64,000 nt of DNA, from NCBI RefSeq assembly GCF_019703515.2, contig NC_059359.1, positions 1,153,501-1,217,500 on the forward strand. Reading direction: 5' to 3'. The translations under genes were made by a program, and so were the position numbers. Positions 50,230 through 62,000 of the stretch are shown piece by piece. The number at the start of each line of letters is the position of its first letter. The stretch's first letter is position 1. Source of the stretch: Myxocyprinus asiaticus. Lineage: Eukaryota > Chordata > Actinopteri > Cypriniformes > Catostomidae. The notes beneath the pieces are model-generated. The model was given only the letters and a program-made list of their open reading frames with translations. It searched no databases and was not told where the DNA came from.

Positions 50230-50800
50230 TTGGAGGAGAACACCGTTATGGAGTCCCTACCTCTGGGCGAAGTCTTCAAGACCCTCGCCAGCATCCAGCA
50301 CAATCAGCATCAAGCCCTCATGGAGGTACGCCTGAAGCAGGAACTGCGTTTCCAAGTCCTGCTCCAGGCACAAGCAGAGGACCAGGCAGGTGCTCTGGAG
50401 CCTGATTGCCAGAGAGGGGGCTGGCGCTGCGACCTCCCTGGAGGCCATCCCACCTGTGGCCCTGATGAAGATGGGGCCGGATGACGACCCGTGGAGGTAT
50501 GGATGTGGCCTCCCGACCAGTGGGCGGCCCGCCTATTGCCCTTACTCTCCGGGGAGGCGCAGCTAGTGGCACAGCAACTCCTCGCCACTATCCTCCTTAA
50601 TTACAACCATCTGAAGAAGGCCATTCAGCAACGGGTTGGTCGTAGCCCGGAGCAGAGTCAACAGCTTTTCAGATCCCTGAGCTTCGGGAAGCACGGCCGC
50701 CCATTTACGGCGGCGTACGCAAATGGTGTGCGTCGTGCCACGAATGCCAGTTAGTGAATCCACCAGCCACCCCAAAAGCACCATTGCGCCCTCTGCTGTT
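50230..50800 (+). pseudogene. gag-integrase remnant
   Basis: Open segments for a gag-like coiled coil, then a gag capsid-like stretch (LLNYNHLKKAIQQRVGRSPE), then an integrase HHCC-like tail in another frame. Protease, reverse transcriptase and RNase H are missing, and the frames are broken. A deletion derivative that depends on another element. Confidence 0.7.
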
Positions 50801-50898
50801 AATCGAGGTTCCCTTCGAGAGAATTGGCATGGACAAATGGGGGGGGGGGGGAGTAGGCAGGCCAGATGTTGCCCCAGCCTGAGTCGGTGGTGGAGGTA

Positions 50899-51221
50899 TG
50901 TTGCATGGGGGGGCGTGGTCATGTGTCTGTCTGCAGGAGAGGGAAAACAGTTTAGGCTCATCACCTGGGCTGTAATTATTCTAACACCTGTCTCTCATTA
51001 TAGTGGTGGAGGGAGACCAGAGCGTCAGTATGGGAGAGAGATTGACCAGAAGGCACAAGAGAGAGTGACCAGTGATTCTGAGAGTGTTCCATTGAATCTA
51101 CGAGTTTTTATGTTAGTTGATGGTTACAGTCGAGTGTGTGCCTATTATTAAAAAAACTGACCTTGAACCTGTTTCGTTGTCTCCTGACTCCTCCATTGCC
51201 CACGAACTCAACATTATCACA
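50899..51221 (+). repeat. 3' LTR
   Basis: 323 bp, TGTTGCATGG ... CATTATCACA. It differs from the 5' LTR by scattered substitutions and short indels, so the insertion is not brand-new. Confidence 0.9.
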
Positions 51222-51226
51222 AGTAC

Positions 51227-51736
51227 ATATGTACATGAACAAATGACTTCACACATTCATTTCACATTCATTATGACTCTTGCACAGTATTATAATTTTT
51301 TTATTGATGTATTTACCCAACAGACACTGCCTTTTGTTGCACCTCTGTGACTCATGTCAGAGCTATTAAAGTCATCATGTGCAGGTCTGCACGTACACTG
51401 AACGTTTAGTTCAGATCATATTACAAGTTTCATGCAATCAGTTATTTAAAAACAAAATACTGAATGACACTGTTTTTCAAAATCCACTATCCTGTGTGGG
51501 AACAATCGAGACTGCCTCTTCATTTTCTTCCTGAAATAAAAGAAAAATAAATAAATGTGAATGGATATTGGATTTATAGACTTGAGTATGGACTTTTTAT
51601 GGATTAAGAATTAAAGGAAAGTTCTGTGTTCAAAACAAGTTTAGCCTTATTAACAACATTTGTGACATGTTTTTTTGAAAGTCTATGTGAGGCATTAAAG
51701 CAAAAATGTGCAGCTCATACTTTTGTTAACATACTT
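51227..51736. other. spacer, nothing recognised
   Basis: No gene or repeat supported. Confidence 0.4.
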
Positions 51737-52171
51737 TTTTTTTTATCCCCTTTTCTCCCCAATTTGGAATGCCCAATTCCCACTACTTAGTAGGTCCTCG
51801 TGGTGGTGCGGTTACTCACCTCAATCCGGGTGGCGGAGGATGAATCTCAGTTGCCTCCGCTTCTGAGACCGTCAATCCGCGCATCTTATCACGTGACTCG
51901 TTGTGCATGACACCGCGGAGACTCGCAGCATGTGGAGGCTCATGCTACTCTCCACGATCCACACACAACTTACCACACGCCCCATTGAGAGAGAGAACCA
52001 CTAATCACGACCACGAGGAGGTTACCCCATGTGACTCTACCCTCCCTAGCAACCGGGCCAATTTGGTTGCTTAGGAGACCTGGCTGGAGTCACTCAGCAC
52101 ACCCTGGATTCGCACTCGTGACTCCAGGGGTGATAGTCAGCGTCAATACTCGCTGAGCTACCCAGGCTACC
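51737..52171 (-). mobile_element. tRNA-derived SINE, copy 6
   Basis: Full-length copy. Imperfect 13-bp target duplication: TGTTAACATACTT (51724-51736) against TGTTAAAGTACTT (52172-52184). Lies between ethe1 and the protease gene. Confidence 0.88.
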
Positions 52172-52675
52172 TGTTAAAGTACTTCTAAGAATTTTTCTGA
52201 ACAAAATGTGTTATATTTGAGCTGTAAAGTTGTCTAAATCTTCCATTTTGAGGTGGGACCACTGAACCCTTTGGATTTTTGACTGTATAAACAGTCCCTT
52301 TTTTGGTATCCTTGTGCATATTATGCAGAAGTTACCATGTGTACTGGCTTTAAATGGTCTTGACACGAGTTTTGAACTTGTGTCAAAGTAAGCAATTGTA
52401 TCACACCAGTCTCATGTTTTACAGTCAAACATTTTTTTCAGTGGTAATCAATACCACAGATGTTGTGAATGGAGCTCAACCATGAACATTCCCTTAACCC
52501 TTATGTTCTGTTCTGGCACTTTTGTCCAATTTGATCCCTTTTTTTATATACTATATAAAAATGGCATCCTTCATCGGAGTGGTCTGGGTCATTGTGACAT
52601 TTCCTGTTTTAACCACTTAAATGCAAAAAAACAAAAAACGAAAACGAAATACTAAAAAGATTCCATTAAGTTTAG

Positions 52676-52832
52676 GTGGCCACAGACGCCAACTAACACC
52701 CCTGGAGTTGCGAGTTCGAATCCAGGGTGTGCTCAGTGACTCCGCCATCCGGACTGAGGTGTCACTGCGCCACCACGAGGAATTAAAGCACACTGGGAAT
52801 TGGGCATGCCAAATTGGGGAGAATCGTAATCG
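52676..52832 (+). mobile_element. tRNA-derived SINE, copy 7, internally deleted
   Basis: Keeps box B (GAGTTCGAATCCAGGG) and the tail-side GGGAATTGGGCATGCCAAATT, but the middle of the family consensus is missing. Confidence 0.7.
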
Positions 52833-53102
52833 TAATGATCCTGGACAAACACAAAAACACACAAAAACTAAACGTTTGACCCCACTTTGGGAAGAGTTTA
52901 CCCTCCCAGGCAAAATATTGCAATTTTTCTTTTGTTTGTTTTGGAAACATTTATATTCTCATGTAAAACCATTTTCTCAAAGCTCTGAGCTTATTAAATG
53001 ATGTTTGCAAAATAATTGATAGATAAAATAATTTTTCTAAGTCTTCTCTTTGTAACACCATGGTCAGGTTTGACTGTACATTGAGCACTACATGTGGTTA
53101 TC

Positions 53103-54316
53103 AGGGTTGGGGAGTAACGGAATACATGTAACGGGAATAAGTATTTAAAATACAAAATATTAGTAACTGTATTCCACTACAGCTACAATTTAAATAGTTG
53201 GAAATCAGAATACAGATACATTCAAAAATGATTTTGATTACTGAAGAGATTACTTGTCATTTGTTTCATTTAATATTTAGTCTATTAAGTTGGAAAACAT
53301 TTATCCGTATAAACTATGTGATCCAAGGAGCGCATGAACAGCCGTGAAACACTTTCTTATGATGTGTTACATTCATACGAGCAGACAGAGGGCGCTTTTA
53401 CACTGTTATGAGTGAAATGTTGGAATGGTGGATGTTCATGGAGGAGACGCTTGATAACGCTGAACTGACCACCTGTACGCTAATCTTCAACATGTTTTAC
53501 ACTGAACAATCCTTTTGGAATGAACTATGTGTGGAGTTTACTACGATAAAATTGTTGTTTTATAAGAGAAGTCACGGATAATTTTGTGAAAGGTAGGTGT
53601 CAGTTTACGGCTCTCCCCATTCATTTGAATGGTATCCGCAAACAGTGACTTACTGTCGTAACACACTAGTTGACCGTTACGCTCTCTCCAATGTTAAAAC
53701 GTGGAGGTTGCTATCTCTGTTGTGTACACTCTGTGTGGTTTTGAAGTTATTTTGGAGCAGCAGAAAAATTTAACCTTGTGTAAAATGTCATGTGAACATT
53801 TAGCTTTATGCTAAGCTAAAATGCTATTTCTAGCCCTTTTACATGCATGTTACCAGCCATGATTATATATATATATTTTTATAAAGAAAATCCACACTCG
53901 ATCATACAGATATTTACCTAGTATCATACAGATATTTTTTTCTCCAGTAAGATATTAGGGCAAAGATATACTGCTGATTTTTTATTTTCACTGAGATTTT
54001 TTTTTTTTCCTGTAATAAATATCTGAAAAAAAAAAAAAAAAAGTTTAAAACAAGATAAATTCACTTTGCATAAGATATTTAGGCTTTTTCAGAAAATGTA
54101 GTTTTGATATAAGTGTATTTTTTCTTTCTGTACTGGCAGATGTTTTTTCACATGTTATTAAAAAATCTGCCAGTGCTGAAGAAGTAATCCAAAGTATTGA
54201 GATTACATTAGTGACCTTGAGTAATCTAACGGAATACGTTACAAATGACATTTTACAGCATGTATTCTGTAATCTGTAGTGGAATACATTTTAAAAGTAA
54301 CCTTACCAACCCTGGG
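53103..54316. mobile_element. 1.2-kb TIR element (CAGGGTTGG ends)
   Basis: Starts CAGGGTTGGGGAGTAACGGA and ends, inverted, CAGGGTTGGTAAGGTTACTT. GGAATACA motifs lie near both ends. No transposase ORF or clear target duplication. Confidence 0.7.
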
Positions 54317-54878
54317 CATTATTGCAAAAACTGAATATTGTGGCTTAAAAAAAAAAAGCTACACTTTGACAAATAATTGTCTTGTATTATACCTAAATAT
54401 GTCTAAATGTATAACATGTGATAATGTCAATAATTTAAGTTACAGCAGTGGATTACAGACACCATTCAACAATAAGGGGAACACTGTGGCCACCTACAGG
54501 CTATACTTATCATTGCAATGAAATTGTCAAATCTCTGTCATGTTTTTTCCAGCAGATGGCGGCAGACACTCCTAATGCATGACACATAGCAGTCTTTGCA
54601 TACATTTTCAACTTTGCTTTTTTAATGAATTGAAGGTAAAAAAAAAGTTAAGTGGAGCTAATGGAGTTCTAAATCCCTAAAGTCCTCACCAAAATGCAAA
54701 AAGGTGTTTATATCTATGAAATAGTTAGTTTAGAGGTGTGACAAACCAAATATGTAAATAAATGTGTTATCACGTATTTTGGAAAAGACAGATTACACGA
54801 AGACTGTTCCAGACAGTTTTGTTCGGAAACAGTATGAGTGTTACTCCAATATGAACAGAACACAAGGGTTAACAATTA

Positions 54879-55064
54879 TTATTTTGTTGATGTTGTTTTC
54901 TCACATACATTGATGTATTGATCAATCCATTGCAAAAGTTGAGTGGTCCGAGTGTAAACGCCTGGTTTGTTGGGTCTTCCACAGCCTTCTCCCCAACTCA
55001 CCACGCCCGCCAACCTCCAATCACCCTCCGCAGTTTTACACACCAGAGGACCACCACTGTCACC
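54879..55064 (-). CDS. protease exon H: catalytic Ser and stop
   Basis: Encodes [53 protein letters not shown] and a short tail to TAA. It carries the catalytic Ser and the usual C-terminal helix. Confidence 0.95.
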   Translation of the reverse strand, partial: GDSGGPLVCKTAEGDWRLAGVVSWGEGCGRPNKPGVYTRTTQLLQWIDQYINVCEKTTSTK

Positions 55065-58000
55065 CTGACAAACATTCAACCACTTACACACCAACCAAAC
55101 TAACCGACCTCTGATGTCAAAAGGACACAAGTTTGCACCAAAAGTTTAGTGTGAAACACCTGGATATTGATACCTGACAAGAGTCCACACCTCCCTCCAT
55201 AAGGCCAGCACAAAGCATTCTGGGAGTGAGGAGGGCACCGTACACAAACGGCTGTGAGCACATCGACTGATCGATCACCTGAACCAGAGCCTGTCTCAAA
55301 TGTGTGGAAACTGACCCTGTGTGAGGGAGTAAACAGTATACTGAGCCCTAAACGCATTGGATTGGTGATGAAGCATACCATAATGAGAGCATAGAAGGCA
55401 TTTAAACACCTCACAATACTGTAAACATTATCTGCACTCACCCCCTTCATGAGTGTAACCCCAACCAGTTACCCAGCACGAGGAACCAGGCAGAAAGGAC
55501 TCTCTCAGACGTGGTAAACACACGGGTCGCACTCCATCTAAACAACATTCAACACATCTGTTTTCAATCACAAAGGAACTTCAGGACATTTCATTTCCCA
55601 TTAAATTAGAGAGATTTAAACCTTTTTCTTTAAAACTGGTTTAAAGAAAAATCATTTATTTTTGGTACTTTCAAATGTGTTTTATGTATAGATTTGACTG
55701 TTTTAGCCTTCAGACCCAGACTTTCAATATTAAACTATGAAAATACATTATAAAAATACTAATTATTACATGTTTCAAATTATGATCATCTAAACAAAGA
55801 GTGAAATAAACATCATTTGTGTGTTGCTTTGCCCATGTTCTGCTGCCAATAAAAAGGCCACTCTTTGAGGGTTCACTCTTCAGTCCTCTTAAAAATATCC
55901 AAACTCACATCTTTTTCACTTCAGCCACAAACAAACAAATAAAAGTATAAACAAAGAGAACAAAACGTTGACATTGCACCTGTCCACTGTGTACCTGTTT
56001 TTGTCTGCTTTGTGATGGGACTCTTTTTGGTCTATTTGGAATTACACAAAAGTGAAATTAAAGCGAATCTAGAACGCACAGACAGGACAGGGCACCGCAC
56101 ATATCCTTGGAATAGACCCATTTTTACTATAAATTCTCCTCCCTGTCCAATAAGTGGCGATACACATGAAGAATGCAAAAAAAGTCTTAAATATTGTTCT
56201 GTTTCACACCCACACCAATCATATAGCTTCTGAGGACATGTATTTAATCACTGGAGTTGACTGGAGTACTTTTATGCTGCCTTTATGTGCTTTCTGGAGC
56301 TTCATAGTTCTGGTAACCATTCACTTGCATTGTATGGACCAACAGAGCTGAAATATTCTTCTAAAAACCTTAATTTGTGTTCTGCAGAAGAAAGAAAGTC
56401 ATACACATCTGGGATGGCATGAGGGAGAGTAAATGATGAGAGAATTTTCATTTTTATGTGAGCTGTCCCTTTAAGACCAAGTGGTCTAAGAGCTTTGCTG
56501 GTTAGCATGCTCCAGTTAGCCCCTGCTGGTAGATGCTGTAACTACACCATTATGGGGGGGGAAAGCAACTTTCTCAATTGATGGACATTCAAGTAATTGA
56601 TGTATTCTGATGTAACTGTGTATTCTGATGGAATACATTTATGCAAGCAACATTTATATTGCAAAAAATTAAAGGATTAGTTCACTCAAAAATGAAAATT
56701 CAGTCATTGTTTACTCACCCCTGTGTTGTTATATCTCTATATGATAAAATGTTGTGCTCAGTGATGTCATACAATGGCAGTTTATGGTGACCACCTCTTC
56801 AAGCTTCAAAAGAACACAAAAGTATAATTCAGAAGTCTAATAAATTATTCATGAGACTCATGATTGTTATGAAAGCATACGATAAGATTTGGTGAGAAAC
56901 AAACTGAAATCGAATGTGTTATTTAGTGAAAATGTTCACTGACCGTTGATCTCCTGTGCGAGTTCATGATAGGACACGAGAGCAACAGTTCACGCAGCCC
57001 CTTGCAACATTGGGGCGTTCAAGCGAAAACTCGTTTTATCTAAAAACAGGTCCTCCACAGCGATAGTGACAACAGAACACAGCTGCACACAAAACAGAGA
57101 ACAGAACTTACTAAACATGTCTGAAGAGTGTGTAGTAGAAGAATTGATGCATTTCTATGCCCAGCCTTATTTTTGTGAACATTTTTGGACTGGTGCCAGT
57201 TCACAGCGGACGGAGTTACTCGTGCATTGCCGAAAATAGAAAACAAGCGATCAATAGAATGTACTGTCACTCGTCACTGCTGGTTAGGACAAAAACTCTG
57301 ATTACCATAGAAAATATACCTTTTATCGCGTCGTTTGCCATCAGTTTAGGACACGGTGTGATTGTGGCTGCCTGTAGCTCTCCTCTAAAAATAAGGCTGG
57401 GCATAGAAATGCATCAATTCTTCGACTATAAACTCTTCAGACATGTTTAGTAAGTTCTGTTCTCTGTTTTGTGCAGCTGTGTTGTGTTCTGTTGTGACTA
57501 TCGCTGTGGAGGACCTGTTTTTAGATAAAACGAGTTTTCACTTGAACGCCCCAATGACGTGAGGGGGCTGCGTGAACTGTTGCTCTCGTGTCCTATCATG
57601 AACGCACACAGGAGATCAACGGTCAGTGAACATTTTCACTAAATAACACATTCGATTTCAGTTTGTTTCTCATCAAATCTTATCGTATGCTTTCATAACA
57701 ATCATGAGTCTCATGAATAATTTATTAGACTTCTGAATTATACTTTTGTGTTCTTTTGAAGCTTGAAGAGGTGGTCACCATAAACTGCCATTGTATGACA
57801 TCACTGAGCACAACATTTTGTGTTCAGAAAAAGAAAGAAAGTCATATAGGGTTATAACAACACAGGGGTGAGTAAACAATGACTGCATTTTCCTTTTTGG
57901 GTGAACTAGTCCTTTAATAATATTATGTGTTGTTCTGTTCTGCCCGGTCGGGCCGTTCAAACAGACAGAATGCAATTCTGATTGGTGCGGCAGATATGAC

Positions 58001-60328
58001 AAACTTTTACAACATACCTCCCATCTCCATCTCCGACTGGGTCTGCAGCAGGCAAAGGTCGTAGTCATTGGTGACCTCTGAGTAAAGGGGGTGTGGGAAT
58101 ATTTTCAGTATTTTGTAGCGTTTACCTTGAGTCAAATCTGATAGACTGACAGTATCAATCACAACTACCCACTGATACTCTGTCATCATGTTATATCTGA
58201 GAAATAAGACATAAAGAATGGAGTATAAACAAGACGTGCATCTCCTGAAGGATATAGCAATGTTAAAATATAATGTAGTTAAAGAATAATGTTAAAGTTT
58301 AGGTCCTCACTGTACAAAGCAGTGTGCGGCAGTGATGACCCATCGAGAGGTCACAATAGCCCCTCCACACACGTGTTTGCCCTGCCAGTGTAAACTGGTC
58401 TGCCACCCCCACTGGTCCTTCACAGCCTCCGTACCACCAATAATCCGCATCCCACGAGACGTGTCGTTCACTGCTGCGGAGCAATCTATGAGATTTTCTG
58501 CAGGTAAAGACACAATACAAAGATTTCAGCCGTCCAAACATCATGTTTATGTCAAACAGACTGATTATACCTGAGGAAACGTTGACTGTGTGATTAACGG
58601 GATATTTCACTGAATAGAAGGGCATTGGTGTGACGGTGCAGTTCCGTGCACCACCAGCAGGTGTGGCAATTTCTTGCGCATTGGTTGGGAAACACACGAA
58701 CTTCACTAATGAGGAAAAGCATCATGTTATCTGTCTGTTTCATGTTATGATTCATTAATTACTGTAAAAAGATAATTTGCATAAAAAAAAGATTAATTCA
58801 TATACATGCGGTTAGGGTTAGGTTAGGTTAGGTTAGGGTTAGGTTAAGTTTAGGGTCAGTGTTAGGGTTAGGGTTAGGTTAGGTTAGGGTTAGGGTTAGG
58901 TTAGGTTTAGGGTCAGTGTTAGGGTTAGGGTTAGGTTAGGGTTAGGTTAGGTTAGGTTAGGGTTAGGGTTAGGTTAGGTTTAGGGTCAGTGTTAGGGTTA
59001 GGTTAGGTTAGGTTAGGGTTAGGTTAGGTTAGGTTAGGTTAGGGTTAGGTTAAGTTTAGGGTCAGTGTTAGGGTTAGGGTTAGGTTAGGTTAGGTTAGGT
59101 TAGGGTTAGGTTAAGTTTAGGGTCAGTGTTAGGGTTAGGGTTAGGTTAGGTTAGGTTAGGTTAGGTTAGGGTTAGGGTTAGGGTTAGGTTAGGTTTAGGG
59201 TCAGTGTTAGGGTTAGGGTTAGGTTAGGTTAGGTTAGGGTTAGGTAGGGTTTGGTTAGGTTAGGTTTAGGTTAAGTGTTAGGTTAGGGTTAGGGTTAGGT
59301 TAGGGTTAGTGTTAGGTTAGGGTTAGGTTAGGTTAGGGTTAGGTTTAGTGTTAGGTTAGGGTTAGGTTAGGTTTAGGGTCAGTGTTAGGGTTAGGGTTAG
59401 GTTAGGTTAGGTTAGCGTTAGGTAGGGTTTGGTTAGGTTAGGTTTAGGGTTAGTGTTAGGTTTGGGTTAGGTTAGGGTTAGTGTTAGGTTAGGATAGGTT
59501 AGGATTAGGGTTAGGGTTAGGTTAATGTTAGTGTTAGGGTTAGGGTTAGCTTAGGGTTAGGGTTAAAGTTAAGGTTAGACTTAGGGTTAGGGTTAGGTTA
59601 GGGTTAGGCTAGGGTTAGGGTTGGGTTAGGTTAGGTTAGAGTTAGGTTTAGGGTTAGTTTAGGGTTAGGGTTAGGGTTAGTTTAGGTTTAGGGTTATGGT
59701 TACCCTAACCCTAACCCATCATTTCATATTGATTTTTTTCACATTCAAAATATGTTTTTAGAGTGAATCTCCCATTGTGTACCTGTGATGGCGATGCAGA
59801 CGGTGATGATGACTGTGAGAATTAGAGTCATGATTAACACCAGACGTGATGAACATGATGAAAAGAATCTAAAGCCAGATGTTTCCGCTATAATAAAACA
59901 GAACGTTTCAGAATTTGATGCATTCAGTTCAATTATGTATGTATCAGTGTTATGATTGTTGATCAAAACTAAATGAAAACATTTTCATTAACTGAAATAA
60001 AAATAAAAACTGACATGACTTGAAAAAGCTGAAACTACACACTTAATGTCTGTAATTTTAATGGTAAAAGAATGTAAAAATGCAACAGTAAAGAAAAAAT
60101 TAATTGGTTAAATACGGTAAAAAATTACAATATATTTAACAAAACAATACATGTAATTGTAGGGTAAATTATTTTTTTTTTAGATGTAAGAAGAATGATT
60201 TTACCGTATAATTCACGGTAAAATGTATATTATTTTTAACAAGAGAATACATATGCTTTTACGGTAAACTATTGTTAAAGTTACGGTGAAAAACAATAAT
60301 CGGACTTTCACGTTAGTCTATCATGTTG

Positions 60329-60395
<67 letters not shown>

Positions 60396-61715
60396 ATAAA
60401 AGCTTTTGTAATTAAATGTGTACATGTCATTTATTTCTACACTTGCCATCATATTTAAATCATATCTATGAATTTCTTCTCCCTATTTGGTGAATTATTA
60501 TTGTTGTTGGGAAACTATTAATTATAATAATAACTATAAAACCAGCAATGATAATTGATGATGATAATAATGATAATAAAAATGATTGAATATTAATTAC
60601 CCATCTGGCCAACAGCAAGGTTTGGCAGCAAACCTCAGAAAACCATTCACAAAACCAACAGCATTATTAACTTTCTTCAAAGCTTATTTTGAATGTTTCT
60701 GATCTTTCTCTATGTCTCAAGGGGCTGGATGTTCTGACATCACAATTCATGAGTGCCTTCTCACATGTAACGAACATCGCGTAAATGTGGCAACGTTTTT
60801 GCTAATTAAAATAATGTGGTTCAGCACACGTATTTCACTCAAGTATGTTTTTGGCTAGATACTTGGACTTTTAATTGAGTAAAATTGTCACTCAAGTATA
60901 ATTTCTGAGTACTTTTTATACCAATGGTATTAATTATATGCTGCATTTTCGCTTATAACTTAATTAAAAAAAACAGAACATAAAATATCACATTCCATTA
61001 CTTAGAGGAGGTGATTATCTTTCAAACGAGTCCACACACAAGATAATCAGATGTATAGATCATTAGATAATCCACATGAAGCACAATGTTACATATGACC
61101 ACCAGGAGATGGCGCCAAATACATGACACAGACTCAATGATGACTCAAATGACACAGAATGAAACTCATTCAGTGAAATCTCATTACTAAAATCATGTCT
61201 TCATGCTATGCAAACCTTTAGTCATTGTTGTGTTTGTCAGAATGTATCATAATCTATATAATTAAATACCAAACACTTGACCCTCCTTGTTTATTTAATC
61301 GAGTTATAAGCCTTTAATTTTAGGTATGCCAGTGAAACTGGAAATCTTTAGAGCTTAAAGGGTTATTGTAGTTTGGTGATGTTTATTGCATTATTTTAGT
61401 GTCACATGTGTTACCCTGATGGTGTTTTGTGTTTGTGTCTCTACATGTATTAATTACTGATCCAGTAAGGGTTACTCTTGATGGACTTTTGTAGTTACTA
61501 TGGTGATTAACAATATATTTTAAAGTGAAAAGTAGACTTTTATAGTACCAGACGGTTAGTATATCAAATTTATATAATTTAATAATATAAACGGTAGTGA
61601 ACCGTAAAATATAAAGGCATCCAAAATATATTCCATAAAGCCTGAAACATGATCACTGTATTTTTTATGGTAAATTTCTGGCAACCATAGCTGCCTGTAT
61701 TTTACCATAAAAAAA

Positions 61716-61797
<82 letters not shown>

Positions 61798-61957
61798 ATT
61801 TACAGTGTAAATTAAAATATTTTACAAATGTAAATAATACAAGTAAATGCTTTAGCAGCCATTAAAATACTAAAACTAAAATATATAGAAAAAACTAAAT
61901 TAACAACCCAAAACTATAATAACCCTGGTATGTACAGTATACAATGTGTGTATGTGT

Positions 61958-62000
<43 letters not shown>

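Larger units (their letters stand above)
49881..51221 (+). mobile_element. 1.34-kb non-autonomous Ty3/gypsy-like LTR retrotransposon
   Basis: LTRs at 49881-50209 and 50899-51221 are highly similar and run TG...CA. A perfect 5-bp target duplication AGTAC lies at 49876-49880 and 51222-51226. A candidate primer-binding site TGGTGCTGAAAACCCAGC starts one base after the 5' LTR. The 0.7-kb interior keeps a gag-like piece (DQWAARLLPLLSGEAQLVA) and a piece of integrase zinc-finger region (CASCHECQLVNPP), with no RT. A G-rich run near 50839 could be a polypurine tract. Confidence 0.9.

Noticed and set aside
58810..59718. True chromosome end
   Set aside because: Coding exons of one gene lie on both sides, so the array is interstitial.
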